DNA from: Adiantum capillus-veneris
Taxonomy: Eukaryota; Streptophyta; Polypodiopsida; Polypodiales; Pteridaceae
DNA: 64,000 bases
Reading direction: 5' to 3'
Assembly (NCBI GenBank): GCA_014529385.2
Contig: CM043963.1
Coordinates: forward strand, 72,443,412 to 72,507,411
The notes beneath the pieces were generated by a model. That model searched no databases. It saw nothing but the letters and a program-made list of their open reading frames with translations, and was not told the origin of the DNA. The translations under genes were made by a program, and so were the position numbers. This document shows positions 23,651-38,421 of this stretch, piece by piece; position 1 is the stretch's first letter, and every line of letters starts with the position of its first letter.

Positions 23651-24123
23651 ATCTCGTACGTGAGTAGAGTTATGCATATATAGCCTAGGCTGTAAACATT
23701 GACATGTTGTTAACCAAAAAAACATCTTCTTGAGTAGCACGCTATACAATTTAGTTTGTTTTATCACAAGGGCGAATAATTGACGTCGAATGTGCATGCT
23801 TTTTTGGATTTTTATGAGACTTGACAAGAGGTTTTTGATAATTCATGTTTGTGTATCATGGGGGGTGAGCAAGAGGTTTCACACTCTAGATGTGAAGATG
23901 AGTCAATGAAAATTTCACAACTATGAAGATGCAAAATTGGCATTTAGAAACTCGCCAAAAAAACGTCTTTTCCAACTAGAGAGGAAAAAGGCATGCTTAA
24001 AATTTGAAGGATTTGCTAGTTTTTACGTTAAAACTTGTAAAATTTCACTAGTTTTTGTGAATGTAAACTCGGGAATTAGCTTGGATTTTGTGCTTTTAGC
24101 TGGTTAAAAATACACTAAAGGCC

Positions 24124-24366
24124 ACTTTTGTGTGAACGGTCTTGACACTAGTTTCTCGGGCCTATATATACCCATAGCCCTAGGGCATCCCTTATCTTTG
24201 TAATTACACACAAAGACAATTACATGTGTTCATGTTACTGTTGACACTTTTGTGTGAACGGTCTTGACACTAGTTTCTCGGGCCTATATATACCCATAGC
24301 CCTAGGGCATCCCTTATCTTTGTAATTACACACAAAGACAATTACATGTGTTCATGTTACTGTTGA
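24124..24366 (+). repeat. Perfect 122-bp tandem duplication with TATA-like element
   Basis: Positions 24124-24245 are followed by a copy at 24246-24366, identical over its full 121 bp. Each copy contains GCCTATATATACCCATAGCC, resembling an LTR promoter TATA region followed by a transcript start. It lies downstream of copia remains, so it is probably part of an LTR whose promoter segment has been recently duplicated. Confidence 0.85.
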
Positions 24367-24805
24367 GCTTCTTTTATTCCCCAAGCTTTGTGGGCACATC
24401 CCCACAACCCTAAATCCGACACCATTTATTCATGATCTTGCATTGCATTGGGTAAGGTAAATTAAAGTATTAACTTTTGAGTGGCTAATGTGGAGCCATT
24501 GGAATTTGTACCAATTTGCAAAGGCATTTTCTCTTAGAGATTGTGCTTGTGGAGAAAATTGAAGACATGGAAACTTATCTGATAGATTGGGCCCAAAGAG
24601 CACAGTGAAAGTAGTGAAGATCATGGAAAAGCATAACCTTGCAAAAACAAGTGGCATAAGTGATAGGAAAGGATGAATAATACTAATATGATGGCAAAGT
24701 GTTAGGTCTATCATCAAGACCAACTCAAACACAATTACCTTTTAAAGGTCTCAATAGTGCCAAGGAATTTGAGATGAAACGCTTGACTTAAATTTTAAAA
24801 CACAA

Positions 24806-25383
24806 ACAACACAATCAATCTTTCTTTCTTTTTTTAATAGTAAAACTCACAATTGTGAGTGAATTATATTGATCATCCCAAAAAATTACAAGAACTTATC
24901 ATACTCGTGTCGAGCCATGACATCGTCCAGAGACCATAATTACATCGGCTATCTGGGGAGCCACCCCTAACGACCTGCCCCCTTGCCCTTGAAACACAAA
25001 GGTTAATTATCATGTTCTTCACAAATCTTCTGTTTTCCAATGGCCAAGATTTTTCCCTTTTCTAAGCATTCCGCTGACAACAAGGCACAGGTAATCCTAA
25101 ACCAATCATCCGAGTTTTGCTTGCGTCCGAGCATCCATATTAGCACTCTGCTTCTTGTATAATTTCTGCGAAGCTTGCCACCTAGGGAACTCCTTCAAAC
25201 ACACGGCGGTTCTTTGTTTGCCATACATTATGTAAGAAGAAGTACCTGATAATTTGAGTGCAGATGAGGAGGGCAGGACTACCCAAGTTCTTACGTATCT
25301 CCTTGGAGTAAATCAGTCTTAAAAAAACCAATTTTCCATGTTCTTTGGACTTACTTTCATATTTGGACAACACAATCAATCTT
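24806..25383 (-). mobile_element. 5'-truncated LINE insertion with 17-bp target-site duplication
   Basis: ACAACACAATCAATCTT occurs at 24806-24822 and again at 25367-25383, flanking a 544-bp insert. On the minus strand the insert ends in an A-rich tail (CTATTAAAAAAAGAAAG) next to the left duplication. Near its 5' end it encodes ICTQIIRYFFLHNVWQTKNR then RVFEGVP, which resembles the C-terminal tail found after the reverse transcriptase in plant LINEs. The A-tail plus a long target duplication is the signature of target-primed reverse transcription. The identical duplications indicate a fairly recent event. The coding part is broken by stops further downstream. Confidence 0.8.
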
Positions 25384-28300
25384 AATGTCAAAACAAGAAC
25401 ATCTGATGTTAAGGATGCAAAAACAAAGTAGTAAAATATATGAAGAAATCAATGTGTTAACAAAGGAGGAGAAACATCGACTTCAAAAACAGATGTATGA
25501 ACATTATCCCTCTCTGAAGGCTTCACTAGATGTGAGATTATACTATAGAAGTGAATCAAAATTCTGTTGATGTGTGATTATGCTATGTAGTGAAGGGGTC
25601 TTAACTCTTCACAGAGTCAATGTCGAACCCTTTTACGAATAAATTATTGTGCAAAAAATATAGGAAACTAATTGAGAAACTCAACTCTTCATCATATCTA
25701 ATTTCTGTTGCAACACCATGTGCTGGAGAATTTGGTTTATCATGTTCTCCTCCAACCCAATTTTCTTTCTATTTTGTGTTGTAGAAATAGTCTCTTTTAA
25801 CATGGTTAGTTCTTTCATATATTGAACACTTGATTTAATTTCTACACGAATAGAAGTATAAACAATAGAACGTTTTCCTTCGTTGTTTTCTTTCTTTTGT
25901 TTTTGAAGATCTATGATAAAATTTCCTCATCAAAGCCTCTCTCCAATACCAGGTTAGGATTGCATAGCCTTGAAATCTAAGGGATTGGGAAGAAGGACTT
26001 GGAGACGAGCAAGAAAGCAAGAAGAGGAAGTTGCCTCTACAAGTGAATACACAAAAGATTCTTTTTATTAATTAAGCCAAAGGATACATATTTAAAGAAC
26101 TAAAGAGTTCAACCACTTTGGATTATCCAACCCATGCTTGCTCACCTTTCTTTCTCACATGCACCACATCATTCCAAATGGTATGCTTGATTTGTGCTGC
26201 CTTTCTTATAGTCAGATAGAAAAGATGGAAAATTTATATAAAAGCATGTGGGCTATGAGTACCAATAAATCATAGGACTAGCATGGTTGATTCATTGACA
26301 TTAGAGTGATTGAAAGATTGAAGGACATTGATAATGAGATTGTTGCTAGAGTCAAATTAACAGTTGGAGAAAGAACACATACCACCTTCTTCTATGTACA
26401 AGCAATCAAATCATACCTCTAGTAGGTTATAAATTATGCATATCTAGAGGCTAAAACATTTAGTCTAGCTTACGAAAAAATCTAGAATATTTTCTATTTT
26501 GTGTTACAAATCAACTTTAGGATGCTTGTTAAGGTAAGATGGGTGCATAGAGACAAACAGAGCCCTCTTCAATCACAATTCTTGGTGGGATTTCTATCAC
26601 AAATGGGATGGAGAAGAATATTCTAGCTACAATTATAAGCTGAAAGGCTTCTCAACATCTAGATAACCAGAGTGTGCCCACATTATTGAAGCGGCCAGAT
26701 TTTTCTCATGCCTGCAATTTTAGGATTGCATGATTGTGTTTATAAATTGTCCTAGTGTGGCAGTTTTTTATCCTTTAGACACTTATCTATGGTGATGTAT
26801 GAATGTTAAGGAACAAATTGTACTAATAATATCTATTCTTAGTGGAAAGTGTAAGTGTCATGAACATCGACAATATGTCTACAAAATCAAAAAGAGTAAT
26901 GTTGTGCATCTAAATATAAACATAGGAGTGTTGCAACAATCGTCACAGTCGACATTGGCAGAATCTGAGCCTTAAAATTTTGCCTGCTTGACGTGTAAGC
27001 GACACACAACATTCCGTATTATGCCTGCTAACTTGGCACCCTCCCAGTGATCGTGATGGCCGGGAATGGGCCTTGGTCGACCCATTTTGCAAGCAAGCTC
27101 CCGGCTACTGCTGGTCACCTAACCTATAGAATGAGCCTCCCAATGTCCATTCCTTACACCGTACACAACCCATTTATCTTTGTGAGTGAAAGTGGTTGCA
27201 GTGCATGTAAAAATGTAAAGACATCATGGCATTTTTACATATATAGTAGTCTATATAGTACAATTACTTTCTTATCAAAACACCAATCTTGGTGAGAGTA
27301 GCATCATATGTCAAAATAAATTTTGATACAAATAGAAAAGAAGCCCAATGTTGCATTGTTAGGTATATGGAGTACTAGGCCATATATCCTCAAGATGAAT
27401 AAGTAATTGTAGGTGATTATGCCAAGAGCAAGACTAAGATGTCCAGTGAGGTTGTGAGTAGTACCCTAGGGTTAGAAATGCTTGGAATAGATAAATTTCA
27501 GAATTATGTAATGGACCTTAATTATGGGCTTTATTTGATTGACAAAATTATGAGCTTAGATGCAGCACATTGATTTTCATTTATTGGTTTAGGAATTTAG
27601 TTTCCAAGTTGTACTTTACTATCTTATCTTAGCCTATATGTGAGGTTAATTTTATTCGTTTTCATAATCACCTTAGAATGAGCATGTGTTTTGCTCACTT
27701 TAGAGCATTAGAATTTGCTTTTTTTTTTTTCATGGTGACGTGATCTCCTTGTCTTAATCTTCTCATTGATACCGACCTTGGTTGAGGTTTAAAATCAAGT
27801 ATAGCTAGTGAGTCTATTTCTTGTGATCTAGGTGGGTAAACTGAAAGAGATCTAGGCAGGGGGAGATAGTTGATAAAGATATAGTATACAAAAAGTGATT
27901 TTCTTACCATTAGGGTTTTGACCCTTACAAACTTTTCCAATGAGTGGGGAGTGTTCACACGTGGCCCAAGGCTAGCTCAATGTTTTAGACTTGGCAACCA
28001 CCCCCTTAACCCAAACTTGGGACAATCACTCTACAATGGACATGCTACACAAAAACTCCCCCCGCCATAGCAACGGGTATACACATTAGTGATAAAAAAT
28101 ATAATTGATGGCTTGAAGGCAACACCTTCTTAAGAGGTCACTCATCCGAATAATATTCCTACATATATGCGCTTACCCATGAGGTTTCCACAAACTAGTT
28201 TAGCCTTCTAGATACTAAAACCTAGTGCTAGGTACCTGTGATGTAGCCATTTTATGCAAACCTCATAGCTCAGGGCCACTTATGGGTCACAAGTTGGGAG

Positions 28301-29265
28301 TACCAAAACAACTGCCCCATTAAGTTAAACTTGGAGCTTCATTCATCACTAGTTTACTATGCGTTTTGTCTTACTCATCAACCATGGGTTTTAGGTTTAC
28401 TCCACAACCAAGGGTTCAATGTTTCCCCATAAGGTGCTACATAGCCTCCCCATCAAACTAGGAAGGATTTAAAGTAGCTACCAACATGACGTTGGTTTAC
28501 ACTGCAACCTTGGGTTTATAAGTTTTTCCAACATAAGGGGAATTAAGGAAATCCATGTCATCACCTCTCTCATCTCCCTTCCAAGTTGGGCAACCAATAA
28601 TTGTTTTTTGCAAACAAGCTCCAAACTTTATCAAGGTTGGAGATATAAACTCTAGTCGTTAAGAGCTATCTAGTGATATAGTGGTCGATAGGGTTTGGAA
28701 GTGAGAGGTGGGAGCTACATGAAGGATTCTACTTTTACCAATAAAGTCAACCATTACACGTTCCTTCCATCAAATTACTACATCAGGTTGTAGTGTAAGA
28801 GACAAACTAAGGAATATCATGGAGTTCAAATTTCTACAAACATGAAACTTGTTTATAGTGATGGGCTTTTACTATAAACACTCATTTCCCACTTCCAAAC
28901 CCTATCAACCCATATGTCCTTGGATAGTTTGTAACGGAATATGGCTAGTAGGTAGACAAAACGTTCTTTTTAACTGAACCCATTAATTACTTGTGAGGAA
29001 AGAAAGGAAAAGGAAGGAAAAGGGAAGGATGGAAGGGGGGCTCTACACGTACATTGGGTTTTTTTATAAATATTTAAGGTCATGACATAGGCAATTATAG
29101 ACTTGTAGCCCAATGGTTTAGCTTGAGTCTTGCTCTTTCAACGTGATGAGTTCAAATTAGACTAGTGAAAGTTGAAATTAGAAATGGTTTGAATGGAGAG
29201 TAGATTGAAGATTTTGAAGCATTTTGTGGAGATTCCACATAATGAAAATTGGAAAGTATTTGAAT
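25384..29265. other. Long stretch without recognisable gene
   Basis: AT-rich intergenic sequence. Short ORFs at 25385-25570, 27047-27295 and 27695-27958 show no domain. Near 28100-28200 a segment (AAGAGGTCACTCATCCGA) resembles 31640-31700 downstream of the LTR-like copy, so part of this region is probably decayed LTR-retrotransposon sequence. Confidence 0.5.
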
Positions 29266-29382
29266 TAAAGTAACAATAGTGAGCATTTCCTTAAGAAAAT
29301 TCTTAAAGAGCATAAGGAGAGTACTTGATTAAAGGTAGCAAAATGAACAGTATTCCTAGTTAGCCTGGCAAGAACAATACTT

Positions 29383-29390
<8 letters not shown>

Positions 29391-29436
<46 letters not shown>

Positions 29437-29437
29437 G
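29391..29437. repeat. (GA)n microsatellite
   Basis: About 23 GA units inside the LTR-like copy; the homologous position at 61115 has only a few units. Confidence 0.95.
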
Positions 29438-30344
29438 TTAGAGAAATTGACAACAAGTGAGGATCGGATTTACTTGGAGAAAGTCCCCCCTCCAAAAGGC
29501 TTTTGTATTACAGATTATCCATGAAGAGAGACTTGGTACAATACATGCTTTGTGTTCCTTGAGACCTTGTTGATGCAATGAAGATGGTAAAATTCATGCA
29601 CCAAATTTATGCCCATAACTACCTTGCAAAAACATTAACTTGTCCCCGGCCTCAATCCCAAGACCTCAAACACCTTCAAAGGTGGAGAGAGCTAGCAAGG
29701 AGTGAAGGAAGGGAAGAGGAAGAATATGTACAACTTAAGAGAAAGAAGTAGTTTCCTCTCATATCATAGCATAGCATAGTAATGAGTATGAAGAAGATGG
29801 CAAGCATTTCTTTGAAGCATGACTCTCGGTTGGATTTGCATTCCATAGCCAAGAGGTGTTGGTGTAGGCTCTCTACTTCTCAAGATTGGAGAAGGAGATG
29901 GAGTTCTTGCTCAACATAATGAGAGAGTGTGTGAGTGTGTGGGAGAATGAACAAAAAGGATCCTCCCTCCTAGCCTTGGTCAACCCTCTCATTCCCTACT
30001 CTTGCTTGCACCTCATTGGCCCTTGCCAAGCTTATTAGCCAATCATAAGCTTGGATCATAACTAGAAATAGAGGTAGCATTTGGACAAGTGTCCTCCTTT
30101 CCCCTTTGAGAGAGAGGGCTTGGATAATGCTTAAATAATTATTGAAATATTCTAAATTCTCATTGGACCTCTCTAAAGTTCATCCAATAGTCTTTAGGCA
30201 CAATATGAAGGCAACCTTGCTAGGGGCTTGACATGTGTCCTATATGCCTCTTGTGGAAGGGGTGGCTCTTTGTGTGTGTACGTGTCTCTCATCCCCTAAT
30301 TCTTGGGCTCGGCCCCTCCTTTGTAGGATACTTGTTCACTTTCA

Positions 30345-30560
30345 AGCACCTCAAGCACCTTGGTCATCTCAAGAACCTCAAGCACCTCAAGCACCTTAGT
30401 CATCAAGTACGACAAGCACCTTGGTCATCAAGAACCTCAAGCACCATAGTCATCAATCACCTTATTCATGAAGCATGATAAGCACCTCAATCACCTTAAT
30501 CAGCTTAACCACCTCAAGCACCTTAGTCAGATGAAGCACGACAAGCACCTCAAGCACAGG
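30345..30560. repeat. Imperfect CAAGCACCT minisatellite
   Basis: Irregular repetition of CAAGCACCTCAAGCACCTT and CATCAAG blocks, present in shorter form in the duplicated copy near 31080-31150. Confidence 0.8.
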
Positions 30561-31466
30561 CCTTGCTTGCCTAAGGTCTAAAGTACCTAAAAGTCGTAGG
30601 TCTAAGGACTTTCAACACTAACCTTTGGAGGTCTTTAACGAAGCTAACTTTAAGGTCTTTTAAGCTCCATTACCTGTTCATTGCTCTTTGGTAGACCGTC
30701 TCCCTTTTGGACCCTTAATGAGAGGTAGCCTTCTCTCCCTTTTGGTCGCATACTGAAATAGATCTGCTAAAAGCACATATCTGTATTCTAACTCTTGTTC
30801 GCATTCATTTTCCCACATTAAATGATCAGCTCAATATAAGAAAATCATTTGGAATAGTTAGATATTAGATTGAAATTAATTATAAATTATTATTGGAACT
30901 CTCTAAAGGTCATCCAATAGGCTGTAGGCACAATATGAAGGCAATCTTGTTAGGGGCTTGACATGTGTCCTATATGCCTCTTGTGGAAGGGGTGGCTCTT
31001 GCTGTGTATGGGTGAGTGTTCTCTCTCATTTCCTACTTCTTGGGCTCGTCCCCTACTTTGTAGGCCACTTGTTGACTTTCAAGCACCTTGGCCATCAAGC
31101 ACTTCAAGCACCTTAGTGAGATCAAGCATGACAAGCATCCCAAGCACATGTATAGCTTGCCTAAGGTCTAAAGTACCTAAATTTTCTAGGTCTAAGGACT
31201 TTTAACACTAACCTTTCAATGTCTTAAATGAAGCTAAACCTAAGGTCTTTTAAGCTTCATTACCTGCTCATTGCTCTTTGGTAGACCATCTCCCTTTTGG
31301 ACCCTTAATTAGAGGTAGCCTTCTCTCCCTTTTGGTCCCGTATTGAGATAGATCTAAAAGCACATATCTATATTCTAACTCTTGTGCCCATTCATTGTCC
31401 CACATTAAATGATTAGTGCAATATGAAAAAATCATTTGGGATAGTTAGATATTATATTTTATGACA

Positions 31467-33225
31467 TAGTTCTTGAAAGGTGGAATTTAAATGTCCAACC
31501 TCTACAAAGTTTGGAACTCGGTTGCAAAAATTGTATCGGATGTGTCGAATTGGAGGGGAAATGAAACATTAATCTCCTTAGGACTTTGGCTCTAATACGA
31601 GTTAACATGGCATGGGGAGAATAGCTTCCTGAGAGGTCACCCATTTGAGTACTATTCCTGCACATTCATGCTTAACTATAAGGTGTTCATAGATCAATTT
31701 TAACCATCTAGCTCCCAAACCTTAAAGTGTTTGAGACATCCAATGTGGCCAAATGCAAGTCTCATATTTAAGTGCCACACAAATTGGACCTACCCCCACA
31801 CATAACACATCTCCCAACAACAAAGTGTCCCCAAATAGTGAGTATAGGATAGTAGACCCGAAACAAGGAGTGACATGAAAACATGAGGAAGGTCTTACCA
31901 CTCAAGATACTCTCTTTGAGAGTAGTGTTTATTCCCTTTACATCAATGGTGACATGACACTAGCATATGGAGATTAGTACACTAGCATAACACCATTAAC
32001 CTTAGCACCCAAGTCCTATTTTCAAAAGTTCTACATACAAACTCATGAAACCTAGCTCATGCCTTGCATTTGCTTTCAACCATGAATAGAAATTAGGAAA
32101 CAAATTTGTTCATGTACTAGCTTGTAGGTAGAAAAGCAAGCTTCACCTACCCTACATGCATGACACATAAGCTCTAAATTAAAATGTAACATACACACGT
32201 GAGTGCTATTGTATTTGTTTGATTTCGTGACCATTTGACATGATATGTGTCGCTCAATGCATTTGCAAATTAGCTTTAACCTCTTTTTTTCTTATATGAA
32301 TAAAAATTTGCTCTAGAATACAATTTGCTCTAAAAATTATCTTCCATTTTTTCATTTTTCATCTATGCAGTGCCTACCTTTTTTATCTCCTTCTTTGGTG
32401 TAGCAAATTGTAGCTACTCACTCGTTTGAGTGGTTTCCAACGATGAGCCATTTCTCTAATATCTTGTTCTATATCCACCAAGGTCATCTCCTTTTTGTAG
32501 TCAAGTATCGATCTTATACCTATTGAAAGGGGGAAGGTTATGGCTTCCCCGATGGAGATAGTTGACGAAGAACAAGAAGATACTACAGCATGTTGCACAC
32601 ACACACAAAAAATACTACCATAAGGGTTTTTGCCTTATAAGCTTTACAACTATTGGAGAGTGTTCTTGCATGTCCCTAGGGTGGATTAGATCCATCATGA
32701 ACTTGTGAGTTTTCACGTCAGATTGATAGCATAAGATCAACTCATCCTACCATTATTATTGATATCTTAAATCAACAATCTTGAGAAAATATAACCCAAT
32801 AACCATGAGTTTTGGGGCTCAAGAGTGATTTGAGTGTATCATTGTGTACATGAGGGTTGTGGAACCTTAACCAAGGAAGTAAATTTAGGCTACTAGTGGA
32901 TCATTATTACTATATCAAACTCTAGAGTCACACTTTGATATCCCTTCTTAAGTTGATTCTAGTCAAGGGATTAGACTGTTGAGGCAGGAGATGTGGGGAA
33001 TGTTTTAAGGTGTAAGAGAGAATAAAAGGAGAATGACCATGCAACCAACTCATATCAATCTAGCCCAAAATAGACGAGTCATAGCGGTCACTTCTTCCCT
33101 CCACGCCACTTCTTCCCTCCACCCCTCTCTTATAAACTTTCCCTAAGAAAGTCCTCATGCATACAATCCATGTGGAACCTTGCCACTAGGCCATGCCTAG
33201 CCTTAGGACCCTTGGCTAAACATTA
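31467..33225. other. No gene recognised; probable decayed LTR-retrotransposon flanks
   Basis: The stretch has no supportable ORF. A segment near 31578-31600 reads on the minus strand like a degraded tRNA-Met primer-binding site (GTATTAGAGCC). I see no intact LTR pair. Confidence 0.4.
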
Positions 33226-33229
33226 TTCC

Positions 33230-34260
33230 CCCCTTAAGGGAGAATATTCAGCATCCCAAAATTTTTATAAAATCTCTTTTGAAGGACACTGATGTTTTCC
33301 CAAGTGGCACCTTCTTTAGGTCTATCCTTCATGTTGACTAATGCTTGATGGGAAACATTATGTTGTGTCCATTATTCATGAGAATCCATGGTGGTTTGAA
33401 GTACATGCAGTAATTTAGGAGGCTCAATGAATTCCATTTAATCACCTTCATCACCAACATTCTTCTCCTAGTGTAAGAAATTTTGTAAGAAACCTACATA
33501 AAATATCATATGGCATCAAGAGTGAGAGGAAAGATCCAATTCAAATCCTAATGTGCTCTACTTGCTTAAGTATTTAAAATGGGAAAGGATTGCCTTAGCT
33601 TAGTCTTGAGCCGATTGAAAATTGAGACTAGCTAGCTGCAAACCATGGTAAACGAAAGATATAGGAGATAACTTAGGTTTTGGCACAGTCTTTGAATTTT
33701 TAGACTATTGTAGAACCCATTAAAACACCTCTTTACCTTTTTTGAAACTAACTTGAGGATAATTTTTGTTAGCATACTTCTTGTAATGATCTAGTTGCCA
33801 GAGAGCAACCTCTAAAACATCCACAAGGTCTTGGCATAAATTTTTTGATTTGTTGAAGATTTTTTGTGGCTAAACCCACATTATCTGGTGAGCTATGATG
33901 AAAACCATACATAATCATGAATCTTCTAAACTTGGTATCAGATGCCTAGCACTACCAATTTTACTACTTTTCTCTTATGTATCCTTTAGCATATCTTAAG
34001 CACTTGATTGACCCTTTTGGCGTCTTCATCCATCTCTAAATGATTCGAGTTACTTTAATTGAGTTGTATACCCAATCTCTTGAACAAAGCCCTCCAAAAA
34101 TGATTGTTAAACTTGGGATCAAGATCACTAATGTGACCTTGTGAGAGTGAGCTACACATATGTATGCATCTTGGAAGAGCTCAATTACGAAGTCTTCAAC
34201 AACTTCTAGCATACATGTAAAGGCACCTCTTTTCACCTCATAGCAATCTTGAACTACTCT
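33230..34260 (-). pseudogene. Ty3/gypsy integrase remnant
   Basis: On the minus strand, near 34130-34000, SDLDPKFNNHFWRALFKRLG corresponds to the integrase block around the second catalytic Asp, followed by MDEDAKRVNQVLKI from the HPQTDGQ-type block. Farther on (near 33370-33260) QALVNMKDRPKEGATWENIS resembles the post-integrase tail of gypsy polyproteins (…ATWE…). Frames change and stops are common, so this is old. Reverse transcriptase is not seen upstream. Confidence 0.65.
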
Positions 34261-34699
34261 ACTACTTGCCTACAAAGTCCTGTGCACAACAACCATGCCC
34301 ACCTACAAGATAAACATACAGGAGTATGTGTTGCTTTGTGGACTATAACATACCATGCCCATTATCATTGCTTTGGCACAAAATCTTAAAAGTTCATTGA
34401 TCAATCTCAAGTTGGAAGCATGTACTAAATGTTGTCTAGCTGTATGAAGAGAAAGGGATTTCCACATAGAAACAATTCAATCAAATTTAACAAAGATTAA
34501 AGATAGATCACATGGGAAAAGAAGTTCAAAGAGAAAGAAAAGAGCCAAAACCAAGATTTTCCATTGACCTTTGAAAAGAGGACCTTTTTAAAGATGATGA
34601 AAACCCTAAGGTAACATAGAAATTTTGCAAGCACATTGTTTAGGCCAATGAAACTTTGTTTCCCTTCAACTAATTTGAATTTTATTTTATAGAGATTGA

Positions 34700-36300
<1,601 letters not shown>

Positions 36301-36316
36301 TAAAATAAAAAACGAA

Positions 36317-36712
36317 GGAATCGACATCATCAACAAAGAAGAAGTTTCCAAGTCGCGCGCCGCCGGCAACGAAACAAGAAAAGACGTCGAAGGCATGCCC
36401 CGGCCGACCCCAAAACTAACGAACGCGCTACACCGACACACCCGCAAGGCCCGCCGTTTGCCGGCATCTTGTCCACGATGCATCTTTGTAGTAATATCCA
36501 TAGGTTGTCATTATTTTTCTAATTTCAAGACAAATCTTGTAAAAAAACTCCAATTGTAAATTATCACCTCTCTCTAGGTGATGGCCACAAAGGCCCACCT
36601 AGGAGTTTTCATTTTTTAATCCTCCTAAGATAAAGCAAGGGTCAACCTTCTAGGACCCACTGCCTTGCTTTGTCTCCCCTGATTCGGGCCCTAACCTAAT
36701 CAGACTGCCCTC
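36317..36712 (+). repeat. Dispersed module, copy 1 (copy 2 at 50966-51366)
   Basis: About 395 bp closely matches 50966-51366. It includes ATATCCATAGGTTGTCATTA, TCACCTCTCTCTAGGTGATG and a stem formed by AAAGCAAGGG and CCTTGCTTT. Both copies can be read as a related peptide (IFxVISIGCHYFSxF), but similarity continues through non-coding sequence, so this is most likely LTR or leader sequence of a retrotransposon. Confidence 0.8.
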
Positions 36713-36799
36713 AAGAGTCATCAGTATTCAAGAGGTAAGCTCCCCATCTTGTATTGCTCGTGCTAACCGCAAATTAGGAGCATCAGGTGGGAAGTCTAT

Positions 36800-36855
36800 G
36801 AAATGCCATCACTGTTGTCGACCAAGGCACATGATCAATGAGTGCCATCAATGAA
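36800..36855 (+). pseudogene. Retrotransposon gag zinc-knuckle remnant
   Basis: KCHHCCRPRHMINECHQ fits the CX2CX4HX4C zinc knuckle of retrotransposon nucleocapsid exactly, and ends in a stop right after. It lies about 100 bp downstream of the dispersed module. The flanking frame is broken, so only this motif can be supported. Confidence 0.6.
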
Positions 36856-38371
36856 GGTAACAAAAGGCGGAAATCATCTACATCGACGTTCACCGCCGCA
36901 AGGAGGTCATCCATATCAAGGGAGGAAAAAGATCGATAAGGCCTCTCTTTCCTAAGGAAACTACAAGCAAAGGTATAGCCTCTACTCCTAAGTGGCCAAA
37001 AGGGGCCGCTCGAGCCAAAGGAAAGGAAGGCCTAGGCCTGTCTGAAAACACATGACCCCAAAGGAAGAAGCACTTGGCCACACGAGTGCTTCAAGTTCGG
37101 AAAGCCGGGTCGTGCATAGTTTGCCAAAAAGAAGGTCATCCGAGGCGAAGCGATGAAAGGTTGCCTATCGATTCGTGCGGTGCATGCGAGTGCTGCCAGT
37201 CCACTTTGACAACCCCGAAGCAGAAGTGGTAAGAAGGTTTCCATGCCCTAAGGAGGAGTGGTTTGGCTATTGCACTCGTTGTTTTGGAGAACGGGTAGAG
37301 GGTCTTCCTCCTCTCCCCGTACAACTCATCTTGAAGAAACTGTCCACCACGGGTCAGACCCAGTGGGCTGGAGACGAGTTATAGCTAAATGGAGTGGAGT
37401 TCATGCAACGCTGCTGCTAGCTAAAAGGCTAGAGTAGTCAAACGCATCGCCATCACCCCGTACGTGCTGAGCGACGAAGGAAAAGTGGAGCCTATGAAAG
37501 GCGACGGCCTCCTATAGATGTGCCGACTCGTCAACACCGGCACTGTAAGATTGTAAGTAAGTACTCTACCCTCAGTGCATCATGGAAAACGGACCAACAA
37601 CCTTCCCATTAGGTTTCTGCAACACATGCATGTGAATATTTATGTAGATAGGAAAATCTTCTACCATCTGAAGATTGTGTATCTATTCGGTGTTGCGGTG
37701 CTAGGAGAATCCTTAGCTCCCTAAACCCTATTATTCTCCCTGTGTTGGATTACCACCACTCTTTCAATGTTTCCATTTTTATCCTATTTTAAATCCATCC
37801 ACCCAACCTTGTAAAAAGCCGCTATGCGTCACTGAGTCATTTGTGATTTTTTTATTTATTTTTTTAAGTTTGTAATTTCCTGCTCATTGAGTTACTACCA
37901 TGGCAAGTGTCTCTTTCCCCACATTCAGTAGAAAGAAGGGAGAAGACATCACCACCGATTTCTAGATGACTTCGCATTAGGAAAAAATTGGACCCCCTTG
38001 GGGCCATGTAAGGATTCCTAATTTTAAGGGATTAAGGCTAATTTTGTAGGGGATGGAGGGAACAAAGACAATAAGTAGAGATACTTTTGTAGCTGTCTCT
38101 GTAACTTCTCTCTAGATAGGAGAGGGGGGAAAGTAGGGAATGAGGGTGGTAAAGTAGGAGGAAGAGGGGCGGTAAAGTACGGGAGAGAGGGGGGTAAAAA
38201 GAGAGAGAGGAGTAAAAGTAGAAAGAAGAACCATTCTCTCTCTACCTATCACCAAACAAAGAGAGTAAGTAATTATGACAAAATCCACTTTTCAGCTCGT
38301 GCATCAATTCACCCCAGAAAATGATTTTTTTATAAAATCTTCAAAATGGATCTTTTAAGATTAAAAAAGGT

Positions 38372-38421
<50 letters not shown>

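Larger units (their letters stand above)
29270..31466 (-). repeat. LTR-like copy related to the chromovirus LTR at 60945-62572
   Basis: From about 29450 the sequence follows the LTR at 60945-62572: TCCCCCCTCCAAAAGGCTTT, TTGGATTTGCAT near 29833, CACATTAAATGATCAG near 30810, and the end TATGACA at 31466. The minus-strand LTR therefore starts TGTCATAA-like. Compared with the 1.6-kb relative it carries an extra (GA)n tract and an internal duplication of about 750 bp (30180-30850 versus 30905-31450). No coding domain adjoins it, so it may be a solo LTR. The left boundary is approximate. Confidence 0.65.

Noticed and set aside
31560-31610. Primer-binding-site-like sequence on the minus strand
   Set aside because: Degenerate (GTATTAGAGCC) and not flanked by a recognisable LTR end at the right distance; mentioned only as a trace.
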